A stretch of DNA of 64,000 nucleotides from Lathyrus oleraceus (taxonomy: Eukaryota; Streptophyta; Magnoliopsida; Fabales; Fabaceae), in contig NC_066581.1 of NCBI RefSeq assembly GCF_024323335.1, positions 32,546,699-32,610,698 of the forward strand, given 5' to 3'. A model generated the notes under the pieces. It was not told the origin of the DNA, did no database searches, and was given only the letters and a program-made list of their open reading frames with translations. The position numbers and the translations under genes were made by a program. Below, in pieces: positions 34,230 through 46,245 of this stretch (position 1 is its first letter; every line of letters begins with the position of its first letter).

Positions 34230-35446
34230 TGAAATTCTGGTATCAGATATGAGATGTCGAAGGTAATGTCACGACACTAATATCTGAGTTACACACACAG
34301 AAGAAAGATACAGAATGATAATGCAAAAGACACAAGCAATTGTTAACCTAATTCGGTGCAACTCACCTACGTCTGGGGGCTACCAAGCCAGGAAGGAAAT
34401 TCACTAAAATAGAATCAGTTCAAAGACTCTTCGTACACTTCAACAAGTTACAATCTTTATCACCTAATCTCTACCCATGCAATTTCTACCTAAGCACTCT
34501 TAGATATGAGAACCCACTCACTTCCCTACAATCACACCTGTGATCTTAAACAACAATCCCTTGAGAAAAGAAAACACTTTTCAATAACACACTCTTGATT
34601 TTACTTCACAGTTTCAATCAAGAAGACACACTCTTGATCTTGCTTCACAACTTTGATCAAGAAGACACACACTTGATCTTGCTTCACAACTTTGATCAAG
34701 TAGACACACTCTCTTGCTTAACAGCTTTAGAGTGACAAATTACAACCACAAATAAGTCCAATTCAATCATCAAAAGATGACTTGAATGGCTTACAAGTCT
34801 CACGACTAAACAGACACAAACCCTAGCTCTCTCTCTATATTTCGCTCAGTATTGGTTGTGTTGTCAAACAGGTTTTCTAAGTCCCTTTTTATAGAAGCTT
34901 TCAGCTAGGCTTGGACATCTTGAAAACCCTAAATCTAGTTTCCAATCAAATCTTCTTATGACAGCTGGTTAGATCTCCTTGGAAAATAAGTAAATCAGGT
35001 TGTAATCCATGATTGAATGCTCCTGCAAATCAGATCTTCAATCATACATAGATTGCCATTAATTGTGCAATCACAAAACACCAGACATTCACACTGAATG
35101 TTCTGTGTACAGGATGTCATGACATCGGGTCTGACATCCTAGAAAAATCCTGCATAATTCCATAATTCCTTTTATAACTTCCAGCAGGTACAACCATATC
35201 AGATGCCATGACCTTGTGTATGACATCTTGAAACAATCCTGCATGAACATGTCTTTCATTTAAGCTCCAGCAGGTACACATATATTAGATGCCATGACCT
35301 TGTGTATGACATTCTGAAACAATCCTGCATGAACATGTTCTTGAACTTCAGCAGGTACATAGGATATCTCATGTTAAGACATTACACATAACATCTTGTG
35401 AACACTCTTTGTTTTACCAAAATTATTGCCACACTAAGAATCAACA
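34230..35446 (-). repeat. 3' LTR of SIRE (1217 bp)
   Basis: On the minus strand it runs from TGTTGATTCTTAGTG (35446) to CCAGAATTTCA (34230). It is paired with 60399-61616. A TATA-like TATAAAAAG lies at 34885-34893 on the minus strand. Confidence 0.92.
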
Positions 35447-36318
35447 AACTCCCCCTTTGGCAAATTTTGGCTAAAACATATATCTGTCCTTTTTGTTCCC
35501 AAGGTAAACTATCAGCAGTTAAACAACATAACAGTAGTTTAAACAGCAGCAGAAGCAACACAATTACTAGTTAGTTACTAGTAATACACACATGCACAAG
35601 GGTACTTCTCCTCCCCCTAAATCTGTGCAACAAAAATAGAATTACTAGTTATGGATGCAACTAGTAAGACACACAAATGCACAAGGGTACTCCTTCTCCC
35701 CCTAAATCTATGCACACATCAAACATCTTCCATGAACATAACAGCTACTGTAACCACAACACTTGTACCAGCCAGAATGTCATTCTGACATCTGCTTCAA
35801 CATCACCACCTTTGTACCACCACATCAGACATCCCATTTGACATCTGTAAACAGAACAACATTCTATTTAACAATAGCTGTCCATCTGTCCAGCTACATA
35901 TATCTCCTCACATCTCCAGCTCCACATATACACTTCTCCCCCTTTTTAGTCAAAATTGACCAAAGGTGACCAATTAGACAAAATAATTGTCAATTAGCCT
36001 AGCAGAGAATGTCAGCACAGATGTTATAACATTAAAAATGTTAAAACATAATAGTTAGGTAGTACAAACCATCATCATACACAGCTGTGATAGCTGGGAT
36101 AATGAACAAATTCAAGGAACTCATTAAGAGCCCAAAATATTACAAACAGGCATCAATGAGGACTGCCACAAATTACACACTTTAAAAAAAAACAATAAAA
36201 CTTCAGCATCTAGACACAGCAGCACCAGAACAGCTTCCAAAACAATAATCTTCACAGCACACCTCACAGACTTCACCACAGCATACCAGTCTTCAACACA
36301 AAAAGAAGGAAGGAACCA
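35447..36318 (-). other. SIRE 3' untranslated region with several polypurine tracts
   Basis: The tract next to the LTR reads CCAAAGGGGGAGTT on the minus strand (35447-35460). Three more GGGGGAG tracts lie at about 35610, 35692 and 35935. Multiple such tracts are known for SIRE-type elements. There is no gene otherwise. Confidence 0.75.
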
Positions 36319-36465
36319 TTAATCAGAGGAAGAAGTATCACCTTCACCTTCAGAGCCTTTAGAGCTTTCAGAGTTGCCATTGGATTGGGCTTTTGCATTT
36401 GAATCCTTACCAACCTTCTCCATTTCTTCCTTTTCCAGGCTAGAAATAAGGACCTCCAAAGCTTC
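36319..36465 (-). pseudogene. C-terminal tail of the SIRE env-like ORF
   Basis: After the TAA at 36466 the same frame reads EALEVLISSLEKEEMEK, then NGNSESSKGSEGDTSSSD, and ends at TAA 36319-36321. The composition continues that of the ORF, so the upstream stop is probably a nonsense mutation (GAA to TAA). Confidence 0.6.
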
Positions 36466-38082
36466 TTATCTTGCCTTGGCCACCCTTATACCATTATCCA
36501 ATTCCTTGCAGGTATCTTTTAGTTGATCAATTAAGCTCCCTTGAGATGCAGGCTCCTTTCTGGCAGATGTCATGATAACATCATTGACATGACTTCCCTC
36601 AAACATCTTATGATGAATGGACAGTGAGGCCTTTCTTCTGCTTGGAATGTCATTTGCATTGAGTATGCCTGGTTGTTGACTCAAGATAATACCACAAATA
36701 ATGGATGGGAAGGTAATGGGCAGCTTCACAGCATTTGTGGAGGCATGTCTGATAATTTGGTCAAACATAAACTTTCCAAAATCATAGTTAATCCTGGTTC
36801 CAATTGCATGAATGACTCTTCCAAGACTAATGGAGATGATAGAGATATGATTAGTAGGCACCCAATTAGCTGGACCAATCTTGTGCAAGATGGCATATTT
36901 GACAGTTAGCTTGCTAGATGATAGGTGATTCCTACTAGGCCATTCCTTAACTTGGCCAGCTGTAATGATCCTACAGACCTCATTGTCTGTAGTCTCTAGA
37001 TCCATTCCTCCATCAGTTCCTCTCCCTATGAACTTGTTGATGATGGTTGGTGAGAATCTCACACACCTACCTCTTACAAAAACTTTGCAAAATTCCCTGC
37101 TGCTCCTTTCAGAAATCTCCTTTGGGATATTTACAACAAATTCTTTTACCAACCCCTCATAGCATTGGGGCAGAGCAACCACATTCTTCATCAATCCAGC
37201 ATTCTTGATTAAATCCATGACTTCCTTTACTTCAACAGCCTCTTTTCCCAGCTCTCTCTCAACCGCTACCCTCCTCTGAATGACAAACTTCCATTTTACA
37301 GCATCGTCTTCTAAGTGAAAAGAGATGTTGTCTAAGTGTACAACTGCAACTTTGCCTGGACACTTCTTAACAACCTGCCTTTTTGCAGGGGAGATGTCTG
37401 GAACATCGTCTTCGACATCCTCATCAGAGTCAGAACTCTTACTTTCTTTCCTCTTCTTAACCTCAACCTTGCTCCATGATTTGGAGGGTCCTACACCAGC
37501 AGTCTTCTTCCTAGTCTTGGATGTCATGATTTCACCCACGGGTTTTCCTTTCCTATTCTTCAATTTCCAAGCAGCACTTGGTTTCACATGGTGAACCAAA
37601 GTGTCATCCTCTTCCTCTGAACTTTCTTCCTCCAAATCAATACTATCCTTAGCAGTATCTGGAGACATGCTAGCTGGTTTCTGGCTAGGTAAATTTTTCC
37701 CAAGGGAACATAATCCCTCAGCAGCTACTTCCTTTTCTGTCTTAGATGAGTCATCATCTTTCTCATCTTGGGTTTCCACCTCAGGAGAGGGATCCCTTCT
37801 GGACAGAGGGGTAAAAATATCCTTGACTCCATGTTCTTCATTCAGAATCCTAGTAACTAGGTTTCTTATGGTACGATCAGTAAAGTGCATGTCCTTTTTC
37901 TCAAGAGATTTTTCAGGAATGTTACCTTGCTTAGTTCCAGCCATGGAGGAGGGGCCTGGGACGTCACCTGGTATCATACACAGAGGAGTCACGTCCATCA
38001 AATCTTCATCTAGAAACTCCATGAAGGGAGTTCTTGTATGATGAAAGGGTTTTGAGCTAGATGATGATGGATGTTGAGACAT
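36466..38082 (-). CDS. SIRE env-like ORF
   Basis: SIRE-type copia elements carry an extra ORF after RNase H, often called env-like, whose function is unproven. The ATG at 38082 (MSQHPSSSSSKPFHHTRTPF) follows the end of RNase H by about 230 bp. The N-terminal half is acidic and serine-rich (DLEEESSEEEDD, SSDSDEDVEDD). The C-terminal half (about residues 300-480) resembles the putative plant transposon protein domain: EFCKVFVRGRCVRFSPTIIN, ILHKIGPANWVPTNH and GTRINYDFGKFMFDQII. No clear signal peptide or membrane segment is seen, so a true envelope role is doubtful. A TAA at 36466 stops it; the frame continues as a coiled-coil tail to 36319, so this is probably a premature stop. Upstream the frame runs open through the RNase H remnant into the Ogre-B LTR, which is fortuitous. 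Confidence 0.8.
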   Translation of the reverse strand: MSQHPSSSSSKPFHHTRTPFMEFLDEDLMDVTPLCMIPGDVPGPSSMAGTKQGNIPEKSLEKKDMHFTDRTIRNLVTRILNEEHGVKDIFTPLSRRDPSPEVETQDEKDDDSSKTEKEVAAEGLCSLGKNLPSQKPASMSPDTAKDSIDLEEESSEEEDDTLVHHVKPSAAWKLKNRKGKPVGEIMTSKTRKKTAGVGPSKSWSKVEVKKRKESKSSDSDEDVEDDVPDISPAKRQVVKKCPGKVAVVHLDNISFHLEDDAVKWKFVIQRRVAVERELGKEAVEVKEVMDLIKNAGLMKNVVALPQCYEGLVKEFVVNIPKEISERSSREFCKVFVRGRCVRFSPTIINKFIGRGTDGGMDLETTDNEVCRIITAGQVKEWPSRNHLSSSKLTVKYAILHKIGPANWVPTNHISIISISLGRVIHAIGTRINYDFGKFMFDQIIRHASTNAVKLPITFPSIICGIILSQQPGILNANDIPSRRKASLSIHHKMFEGSHVNDVIMTSARKEPASQGSLIDQLKDTCKELDNGIRVAKAR

Positions 38083-38544
38083 GTTGTTGAACTTTTGAAG
38101 GAAATTTCTTTGCCCTAACAGAGGTTCTCTGAGTAGTTTGATGAAGATGGAAAGAGTTGTGTTCAGGTAGAGCGTGCAAATGGAATAGATACTATTTCCA
38201 ATACTAGGGAATGATTCATTATTAATGTGGCTCTTTCTTTTAATTAGGCAGACAATATTTTTATTGCCTTTTCCACTCCATATTAATTGCCATATTTTCT
38301 CAAGAATCCAAGTCCCTAATTTCCCTCTTACATATTCAAGTTGGATATCAACCAAATCCCTTGCAGCCTTGTCAGTTAGTTGCATTTCATGCTTTAGAAC
38401 TATGAATTTGTTTTCCACATACTTTCTAATTGAGTGATAACAACAAATATTGTACTTGGTCCAACTGTGTTGAATATGATTTTTGGACATAGTTGCAACA
38501 TACAGGTTGTCATAATACAATGTCATGACATCGTGTGTGACATT
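38083..38544 (-). pseudogene. SIRE RNase H, C-terminal piece
   Basis: The minus-strand frame reads THDVMTLYYDNLYVATMSKN, then IQHSWTKYNICCYHSIRKYV and HEMQLTD. This matches the end of copia RNase H (the MTLxxDN...SKN...QHSRTKHI pattern). It is degraded at several otherwise conserved positions (QHSW, YNICCYHS). The first half of the domain is at 57814-57860 on the other side of Ogre-B: SQLGWMKLLIIAYN joins directly to VTHDVM once Ogre-B and one ACATT are removed. Positions 38083-38315 are spacer before the env-like ORF. Confidence 0.82.
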
Positions 38545-41500
38545 TGTAGCGGTGTATTCGTCGCTATATGATCTATCGATTAAATCATAAGCTAAGAGAT
38601 ACATTGAAATTTCGAGTCGCCACCGCACTTTTATTTATCCAAAGGACTGGCTAAAAAGCGAACAAAAGCCTAAGAAGTTTTACACGTAGAAAACTAATAA
38701 AAAGATTAGAGATTCTGGGTAAGGGGTAAATTACGCAATGGGAAGGTGTTAGGCACCCACTACGTCCTAGGTACTCCTAGGGAGCCCTTTTCACACTTGT
38801 TGTAAAAGATTGTTATTTGTATGACATAAACATTGTGCAAACATGATTGGGATGATGAGAAAAGAATATACATTTTTTATTGGGTTTGAACGGATGAACC
38901 CGCTGCCTACGTACCTTCCATCAAAGGTAAGGATCAAAACGCCGTAGTTCGGCTAAAAGATTTCCAAAAGTTGGTGGATTCAGTTTTAAACAATAGCACT
39001 GAGGCTTTTCATTATCAATGGGAGAACACTCGACCAAAAACAACATCCACCATGCGAGGATAGCTTCGACGTACTAGAGGGGTTAGCCCTGTTTTCAGTA
39101 CGGAAGTCTTACTGTCGACTCACTAAGGATAGGCAAGATTTACATCAACCACAATGATAATTGAAACCTAATGGCTAATGCATGAAAAGATTAACAATGG
39201 ACAAAGCCAAAACAAGTGAATGAGTGAAGTTAATTGATTGTGATTATGAAAGTGGAGTCAAAGTATGATTAAGATTAATTCAAAGAAGTATTATGAAATG
39301 GAGTTTGAAAAAGTCAAGGACTTGAGGTCCAGGTTTTTAATTTTGAAAACATGAAGAAGTTTGCACAACACTTATGTCAAATTTGAAAGTTAAGAGTGTG
39401 AAAAGGTTCTAAGACATAATGGGGATGAATGGATGAATATGGAAAGTAAAACTTCTTAGAAGGTTCACTTCTTGAAATCATATAGCAGATGATTCAAGTG
39501 TGCCCTTTGGAATAGCAAATGAATAATAACAAACAAACAAAGCAAAAAAAAGACGGATACCGGATGCCAATCACTGGTCTTATACCAATCTCCTAAAATA
39601 GAAATGGGATATCAGAGGCCACTCAATGGACTTACACTAATCTCCTTACACAAAGAAGTAAAAGGCGGATACCGGATACCAATAGATGGATTTACACCAG
39701 TCTCCTAAAACAGAACAGGATATCAGAAGCCACTCAATGGACTTACACTAATCTCCTCAAAAAAAAAAAACAAGAATGAAACAGGAAAGTCAACTGCCAA
39801 TCTATCTGGACTTAGGTTAACTACGCAAATATGCTCATAGGAATACCAATGCCACATTACAGGGACTTACAATGGATCCTCACATACAAATAGATAAAAC
39901 AAACTATGATCACAGGAAAGCAGATGCCAACTTACAGGGACTTATAACTGCAACCTCACATACAAACAGATAAAACAAGCTATGATCACAGGAAAGCAGA
40001 TGCCAACTTACAGGGACTTATAACTGCAACCTCACATACAAATCAAACAGACCAAGTTATGATCATAGGACAACAGATGCCAACTTACAGGGACTTATAA
40101 CTGTATCCTCACATACAACCAAACAAAGCAGCAGAAGATATGAGTGACCAATGAGGTCTTACACTCTATCCTTCCATATCATAGGAGCAAATGCCAAAGC
40201 AATGGACTTACAATTGTCCTCAATGGGCAAACAACAATAATAAATGTCACACAGACAAATGATATGATCATGCACTAATGGCAATTGATGATGATGATAA
40301 ATGCATAACATAAAAGCAAACAGGTGCATATGAAGCAATCAATCAATCAATGAATATCAAACAGCACACTCTATAGCCAAACGAGGGGGCTCACACAAGA
40401 GGGTTTGACTACGAAAGTCCACTGTAATAGGTAAAGGTCGCTCTTAACCTTGCCATTGAGAGGCTAAGGTGAAGCAGATGAATAGGAGATGAGGGTGTGC
40501 CTCATTGCTTCTATCCCTAATCAGGGAGAGCATCAAATAATAGAAAGTGGGGGAGTTCAGAAAGATGGAACTCTCTCCCCATTATTGACTCGATAGATCT
40601 TGGGTTTTTATCTCAATGCTTCAACCATGTAATGGGAGCAAAGAGAGGACTCACTGAATAGTAGGGGATAGGCTACTTATCCCTTATATCTACCAATTGC
40701 CTTACTTGAAGGACTTTTCCTGCTTGGGACAATTTTAAACACACACAAGCATTGCCTCTTAAGGAGGACTTCAGACAGTTTGCCCGGTCAAATAACAGAC
40801 CGGGTCTCCAGACTACATGAAGAAAAGGAATTATACCTCAAAGCAAATTGCTATTAAAGCAAAGCAAAGCAAGTTCAAAGAACTTAAGCAACTAATGGTA
40901 CCTGAAATAGTCAAACAAATCAGTACACAGTTCAACAGTTAAAGCAAAAGGAAACAGGAGTCAACAGTCAAACAGATAGACAAATGTGCAAAGCACAAGG
41001 CACAAGGCTTATGAGCCAAGCAACCTACAAAACAAAGAGGTGAGCACATGATAAACAATCAAGCTCAAACAAATTGGATTGTTCTCTTTGAAGCATTTGT
41101 AGCTCAACCTGAAACAATGAACTCAAACATAAGCCAGGAGACCACTAGGACAAGCCTAGGGTCAAAAACAAAAGGGAAAGTCAAAACAGCAAACAAATAG
41201 TCAACCAAAGTCAAGTTCAAGCATTTAAGAAGCAAGCACAATTGGTTTCAAACTCATATCATGCATCATTGTCATTTTATGGACCAAAGAAGTCAAAACA
41301 TGGCAAAAGGGAGCACAAATAGGTCAACAGCAAGACCAAGCTCAAAAGCAAACATAATCAATTCCAAAAATTATGAGATAATTCATACTCAAACACAATC
41401 CATAACATAGCATGCATATGAAATTTCAGCTCAATTGGATCATGGGAAGATGGTCAAATAAAATCAAGAAGTCAACACAAAATCAAGTGTGCACAAAGAA

Positions 41501-44442
41501 GTCAAACATACATGAGTCAACTTCAAAAAATCATAACAAAATGAAAACAGATGAGAAATGGATGGGATTAACACCAATGCAAAGCTCAAGATGTCTAGTA
41601 TGCACATATGAAATTTCATGATCATACAATAAGGTATGAGAATTTCACAAAGGATTTGGCAACATGTATCACATAAAGTCAACAATTGACTAGGCAGGGA
41701 AGGAAATTCACAAACAAATAGGAAATGGCATGATTAAATCCCAGAAAATTCACACATCAACTAGACATCTAAGAGATGTCTCATGCAAAATTTCAGATTA
41801 TTTGGAAGCCAGGAAGCATGTGAACAAAAATCATGAATTTGCATATCATTGGTGTGACACAAATTGTCACACCTTACTTCAGAAAATCATATCTCACACA
41901 CCACAAATGATAAATGCACAAACTTTACATCAAAATGAAGATGAATGAGTGTAGATTAATCACAAAAAATTTCAGGGTCATTGGATGCAACATGATCATT
42001 TCACAATGGAATTGGCAAAGGGTATCAAAAGGGCATACATGTTAAGAAACCTAGAGCCATTTAAAATCCAGCCACACAAAAAAATAATTAAAAATCATGA
42101 TAAAAAAGTAGACATTCTCATGAACATGATGGAAAAAATTGCATGTTTTTTGGAGTTAAATTGAGTGAGAAATGATTTTTGGAAGATGGGTAACAAATTG
42201 GGACAAACATGAACACATAACATGGTTTAATGGTCAAACAAGTTGACTGCATGGCATTTTGGTAAATATCGCCCTCATTAATCAAAACGCACAGCTTTGG
42301 ATGGACACGGGAAATGTTATCATTGGTCACTTTTGAATGGAACAGTAACATGCAGAACAAAACACACAAAGCAACCAATCGTGTTAACATGGAATTCTGG
42401 GAAATGTCATTAGGGTTTATGCAACCTAGGGTTTATGCAACAGCAGGGTAACTTCATGCAAGTTCATCATCATAAAACAAATTTCAAGCAGAACCACACA
42501 ATAGCATGGCATTGGTGTTCAGGCAACATCATTCAGCAACAACCAAACACAATTTCACATGAACTTCCTGGGCAGGTTCTAGGGTTTAAGCCACAGTGTT
42601 AGGGTTTTAGCAGCATACAGTAAGCTTCACCATCAACAAATCAACTCGAAATTTTTTATGCCCAGAACAACAAATTAAATACATCAATGGAATCATCAGA
42701 CCACATACAACACAAATATGACAACCAATCTCACTAACTCATCCTAAGCAGGGCAAATCGAGTGAAAATAAGTTTGAGCATAAAAATGAAATCCAGATTT
42801 CTCAGCCATAACACAACCATTTTGAATGATACAAGTTGCAATGGACTCAGCAAAGCAAGTTCTTTCTAACACATGGCATGGATTAGAGAAAACGGATGGT
42901 CGAAATCTTACTTGGCTGTGAAGAAAAATGTGAAACAGGGCTGCTTTTGATGATGTTGGCTCGAACAGATGGAGATAATGGTTGATGTTGATGGATGCTT
43001 GAAGAAACTTGGCTCAGCAAAGCTTAGAATACTTCAAATCTCGATCTGCCATTACTGGTCCATGGAAAAACAGAGCTCGAAAATGAAGTTCCAGCTGGGA
43101 GTTTACACTTGGAAACAACTCACAATGATGATGGATGATGAAGCAATGCAAGCTTGCTCGTGGTTCTTTTGAGTTTTAACAAAAAAATGCAAGTGTTTCA
43201 AAATGCAAAATGAGAGAGCATCAGAGTTTCTGTGCGATGGAGGCTGTGTCTCTAGGGTTGTTTGTGCAGAAAAATAACTTTATATATGTCTGTTTATCCT
43301 GGCTTAATGATGTGGTAAGCTTGATTATGTTAAATGAACCAAATTGCCAAAATTGCTAAGTGTGAACCAAAGGTGCATGGAGTGTGCATGGTCTGGCCGA
43401 GTTTTGGGCCTTGGCAAGTTGCAAATACCATATGAAACAAATCCCAATTGGCCAAAGTGAGAAAAAGTCAATAAATCAAAAGTCAATGGTTGGTCAAACT
43501 TGATTTTTAAATGAAATAGGTCAAAAAATGCCATTTTGATTGGCAAGGTTTTGGTGAATGAAATTTATATTTTTGGAAAGAGGAGGAAAAATGTGGTTTG
43601 TAGGAAAAAACCCCACCAAATTTGGCCTTATGGTTCATGAGATATGGCTCTTTGAAGTTCAAAAATTGGTGAAAATGAATTGATCATATCTTGACAACCA
43701 CACATGGGATTTGAGAGTTCTTGGACTTTTTGAAAATGGGAGAACAAGATCTTCAACTTTCATGTTGGGCAAAAATTCATTTGGAGCTTGTATCATGATG
43801 TAAGTTTAAGATCAAGAAGTTTCCATTTTTGGCAGTTGAAATTACAGGTCCACTTTCTATTTCTGGAAATTTTCTGATTAACTTCAAATTCTTCCATGAT
43901 GAGGTTTGACATGATATATGAGGCTTATATAAGCATGAATGAGCTCCTTCAAACCATTTATATCCATCAAATCACTGATTAAATCCACAGTTGACCAAGT
44001 TTGACTTTCTGTTGACTTTTCTAGGGTTTTGCATGACTGGAGCATTCCTGATGAATTCCAAACCCTAATTCCTTGAGACCTTGATTTCAAATGATGTCAC
44101 AAGATATATGAGCTCTTGACTATTGATCATGGTGCCCAAATTCTGCAAGAATGGCCACCATCCACTGCTTTGACTGACTGTTGACTGTCTTTGACCTAAT
44201 TGCTGATGATTGCTTCAACTGCAAGCAACAAGGTTAGACTGACAATATTTTTGTACTTTTTGGTTAGTAATCATATGAAAAGCAAAGATATACAAACGCA
44301 AAACATGCTTGGTGATCAAGAATCAACCCACAAGGCAAACTACCCACTAAGAGGGAAACAAAGGCATGCAATGATCCTTGAGGCCATGATATGATATGAT
44401 ATGGGCCATGAGGGATCTTAGGGCCAAAATTGGGGTCTTACA
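38545..44442 (-). repeat. 3' LTR of Ogre-B (5898 bp)
   Basis: On the plus strand it starts TGTAGCGGTGTATTCG and ends TTGGGGTCTTACA. A TATA-like TATATAAAG lies at 43278-43286 on the minus strand. Against the 5' LTR I see two isolated substitutions (39632, 44297), a five-base AAAAT/ATTTT difference (41479) and five 1-bp length changes in short runs. LTR-D is an older relative. No gene is seen in it. Confidence 0.93.
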
Positions 44443-44460
44443 GATGCCCCTATTTAAGGT
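44443..44460 (-). promoter_or_regulatory. polypurine tract of Ogre-B
   Basis: On the minus strand CCTTAAATAGGGGCATC runs into the LTR start TGTAAGACC. Confidence 0.8.
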
Positions 44461-45214
44461 CATTCTAGCCGGAGAAGTGAAGTTTAGAAATCTTCATCTC
44501 GACGCGGTAGAATGGGCTTAAATAACAGTAATGAGACAAATTTTGGTCCCTAAGAGACCTCATGATGCAAATGTATGCATGCAAAAGACACAAATTCTGT
44601 GGGGAATATGATTCACACAGAAGAAAAGACGATCCATCGGAGTAATACACTCACCAGGAACAGAGACTCTAACAAAACTCTAGTTGGGGATAAACAAAAC
44701 TGACACAGCGTGAACAAGACACGACTCTGATTAGGAGGAAAAACAGAAAACAGACTGGAGAACTCACTGGGGAGTGAAGGACTCACACTGGGGAAAAGAA
44801 AATTCCAAAGGAAAAACATCCATTGGAAAGACACAAGCTGACTCCTGGGGAGAAGCAAAAAGAAAAACTTCACTGAGGAAGCACCAAAGAAATGAGATGT
44901 TACCGGTGTGAGGGTAACAAAAACAGGAAGGAACACCAAGGATACCGGGTTGTAGGTATGTAACAGGTGACCGACCAAAGACGTGAATTGGTGTGTGTTC
45001 CAAAACACTCATCATCCTGAAGAGAGCGAAAGCAAACTTGTTTATAGGATGGATATTCAATTCTACAAAGAATACGAATCTTACTCTGAGGGGAAAACAA
45101 AGGATTGACCCAAGAGTGAACGAGACATATTATTCATTACTGGCAGACCGTGAATAATATACTCGAAAGGAAAATTATCCTGAACCGGTTACTGGGTCGT
45201 TTATAGGATAAGAT

Positions 45215-46245
45215 CCGAAGACGTGAATTGGTTTGTGTTCCAAAACACTCATCATCCGAAAGAAAGCTAGAACAGCAGACTTGTTTAAAGGATGGCTGAA
45301 AAAACGTGAATTGGTGTGTGTTCCAAAACACTCATCATCCAAAACGCAAACTGGTTAAAGGATGGACAAAAAAACGTGAATTGGTGTGTGTTCCAAAACA
45401 CTCATCACCCTGAAGAAAGCTAGAACAGCAGACTTGTTAAAAGGATGGACAAAAACGTGAATTGGTGTGTGTTCCAAAACACTCATCACCCTGAAGAAAG
45501 CTAGAACAGCAGACTTGTTAAAAGGATGGACAAAAAACGTGAATTGGTGTGTGTTCCAAAACACTCATCACCCTGAAGAAAGCTAGAACAGCAGACTTGT
45601 TAAAGGATGGACAAAAAACGTGAATTGGTGTGTGTTCCAAAACACTCATCACCCTGAAGAAAGCTAGAACAACAGACTTGTTAAAGGATGGACAAAAAGA
45701 CGTGAATTGGTGTGTGTTCCAAAACACTCATCACCCTGAAGAAAGCTAGAACAGCAGACTTGTTAAAAGGATGGACAAAAAACGTGAATTGGTGTGTGTT
45801 CCAAAACACTCATCACCCTGAAGAAAGCTAGAACAGCAGACTTGTTAAAAGGATGGACAAAAAACGTGAATTGGTGTGTGTTCCAAAACACTCATCACCC
45901 TGAAGAAAGCTAGAACAGCAAACTTGTTTAAAGGATGGACAAAAAAAAGCGTGAATTGGTGTGTGTTCCAAAACACTCATCACCCTGAAGAAAGCTAGGA
46001 CAGCAGACTTGTTAAAAGGATGGACAAAAAGCGTGAATTGGTGTGTGTTCCAAAACACTCATCACCCTGAAGAAAGCTAGGACAGCAGACTTGTTAAAAG
46101 GATGGACAAAAAGCGTGAATTGGTGTGTGTTCCAAAACACTCATCACCCTGAAGAAAGCTAGGACAGCAGACTTGTTAAAAGGATGGACAAAAAGCGTGA
46201 ATTGGTGTGTGTTCCAAAACACTCATCATCCAAAACGCAAACTGG
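45215..46245 (-). repeat. 82-bp tandem repeat, about 12 copies
   Basis: The word GTGAATTGGTGTGTGTTCC starts at 45223, 45306, 45376, 45457, 45539, 45620, 45702, 45784, 45866, 45951, 46033, 46115 and 46197. Spacing is mostly 81-82 bp, with shorter and longer units at the edges. Middle copies are nearly identical. A further single copy lies at 44983. The units include CACTCATCACCCTGAAGAAA and TTGTTAAAAGGATGGACAAA. Confidence 0.93.

Noticed and set aside
38083..38628. 720-codon minus-strand ORF starting at 38628 as one protein
   Set aside because: The first 28 codons are Ogre-B LTR, followed by an RNase H scrap and spacer. Only the part from 38082 is a real ORF.
41412..44394. Paired identical short ORFs repeated at 54778-57760
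   Set aside because: They lie in the two nearly identical Ogre-B LTRs. Conservation reflects recent insertion, not coding.
45215..46245. CRISPR-like regular repeats
   Set aside because: Units are head-to-tail identical over the full 82 bp with no unique spacers, in a plant retrotransposon tail. This is a tandem minisatellite.
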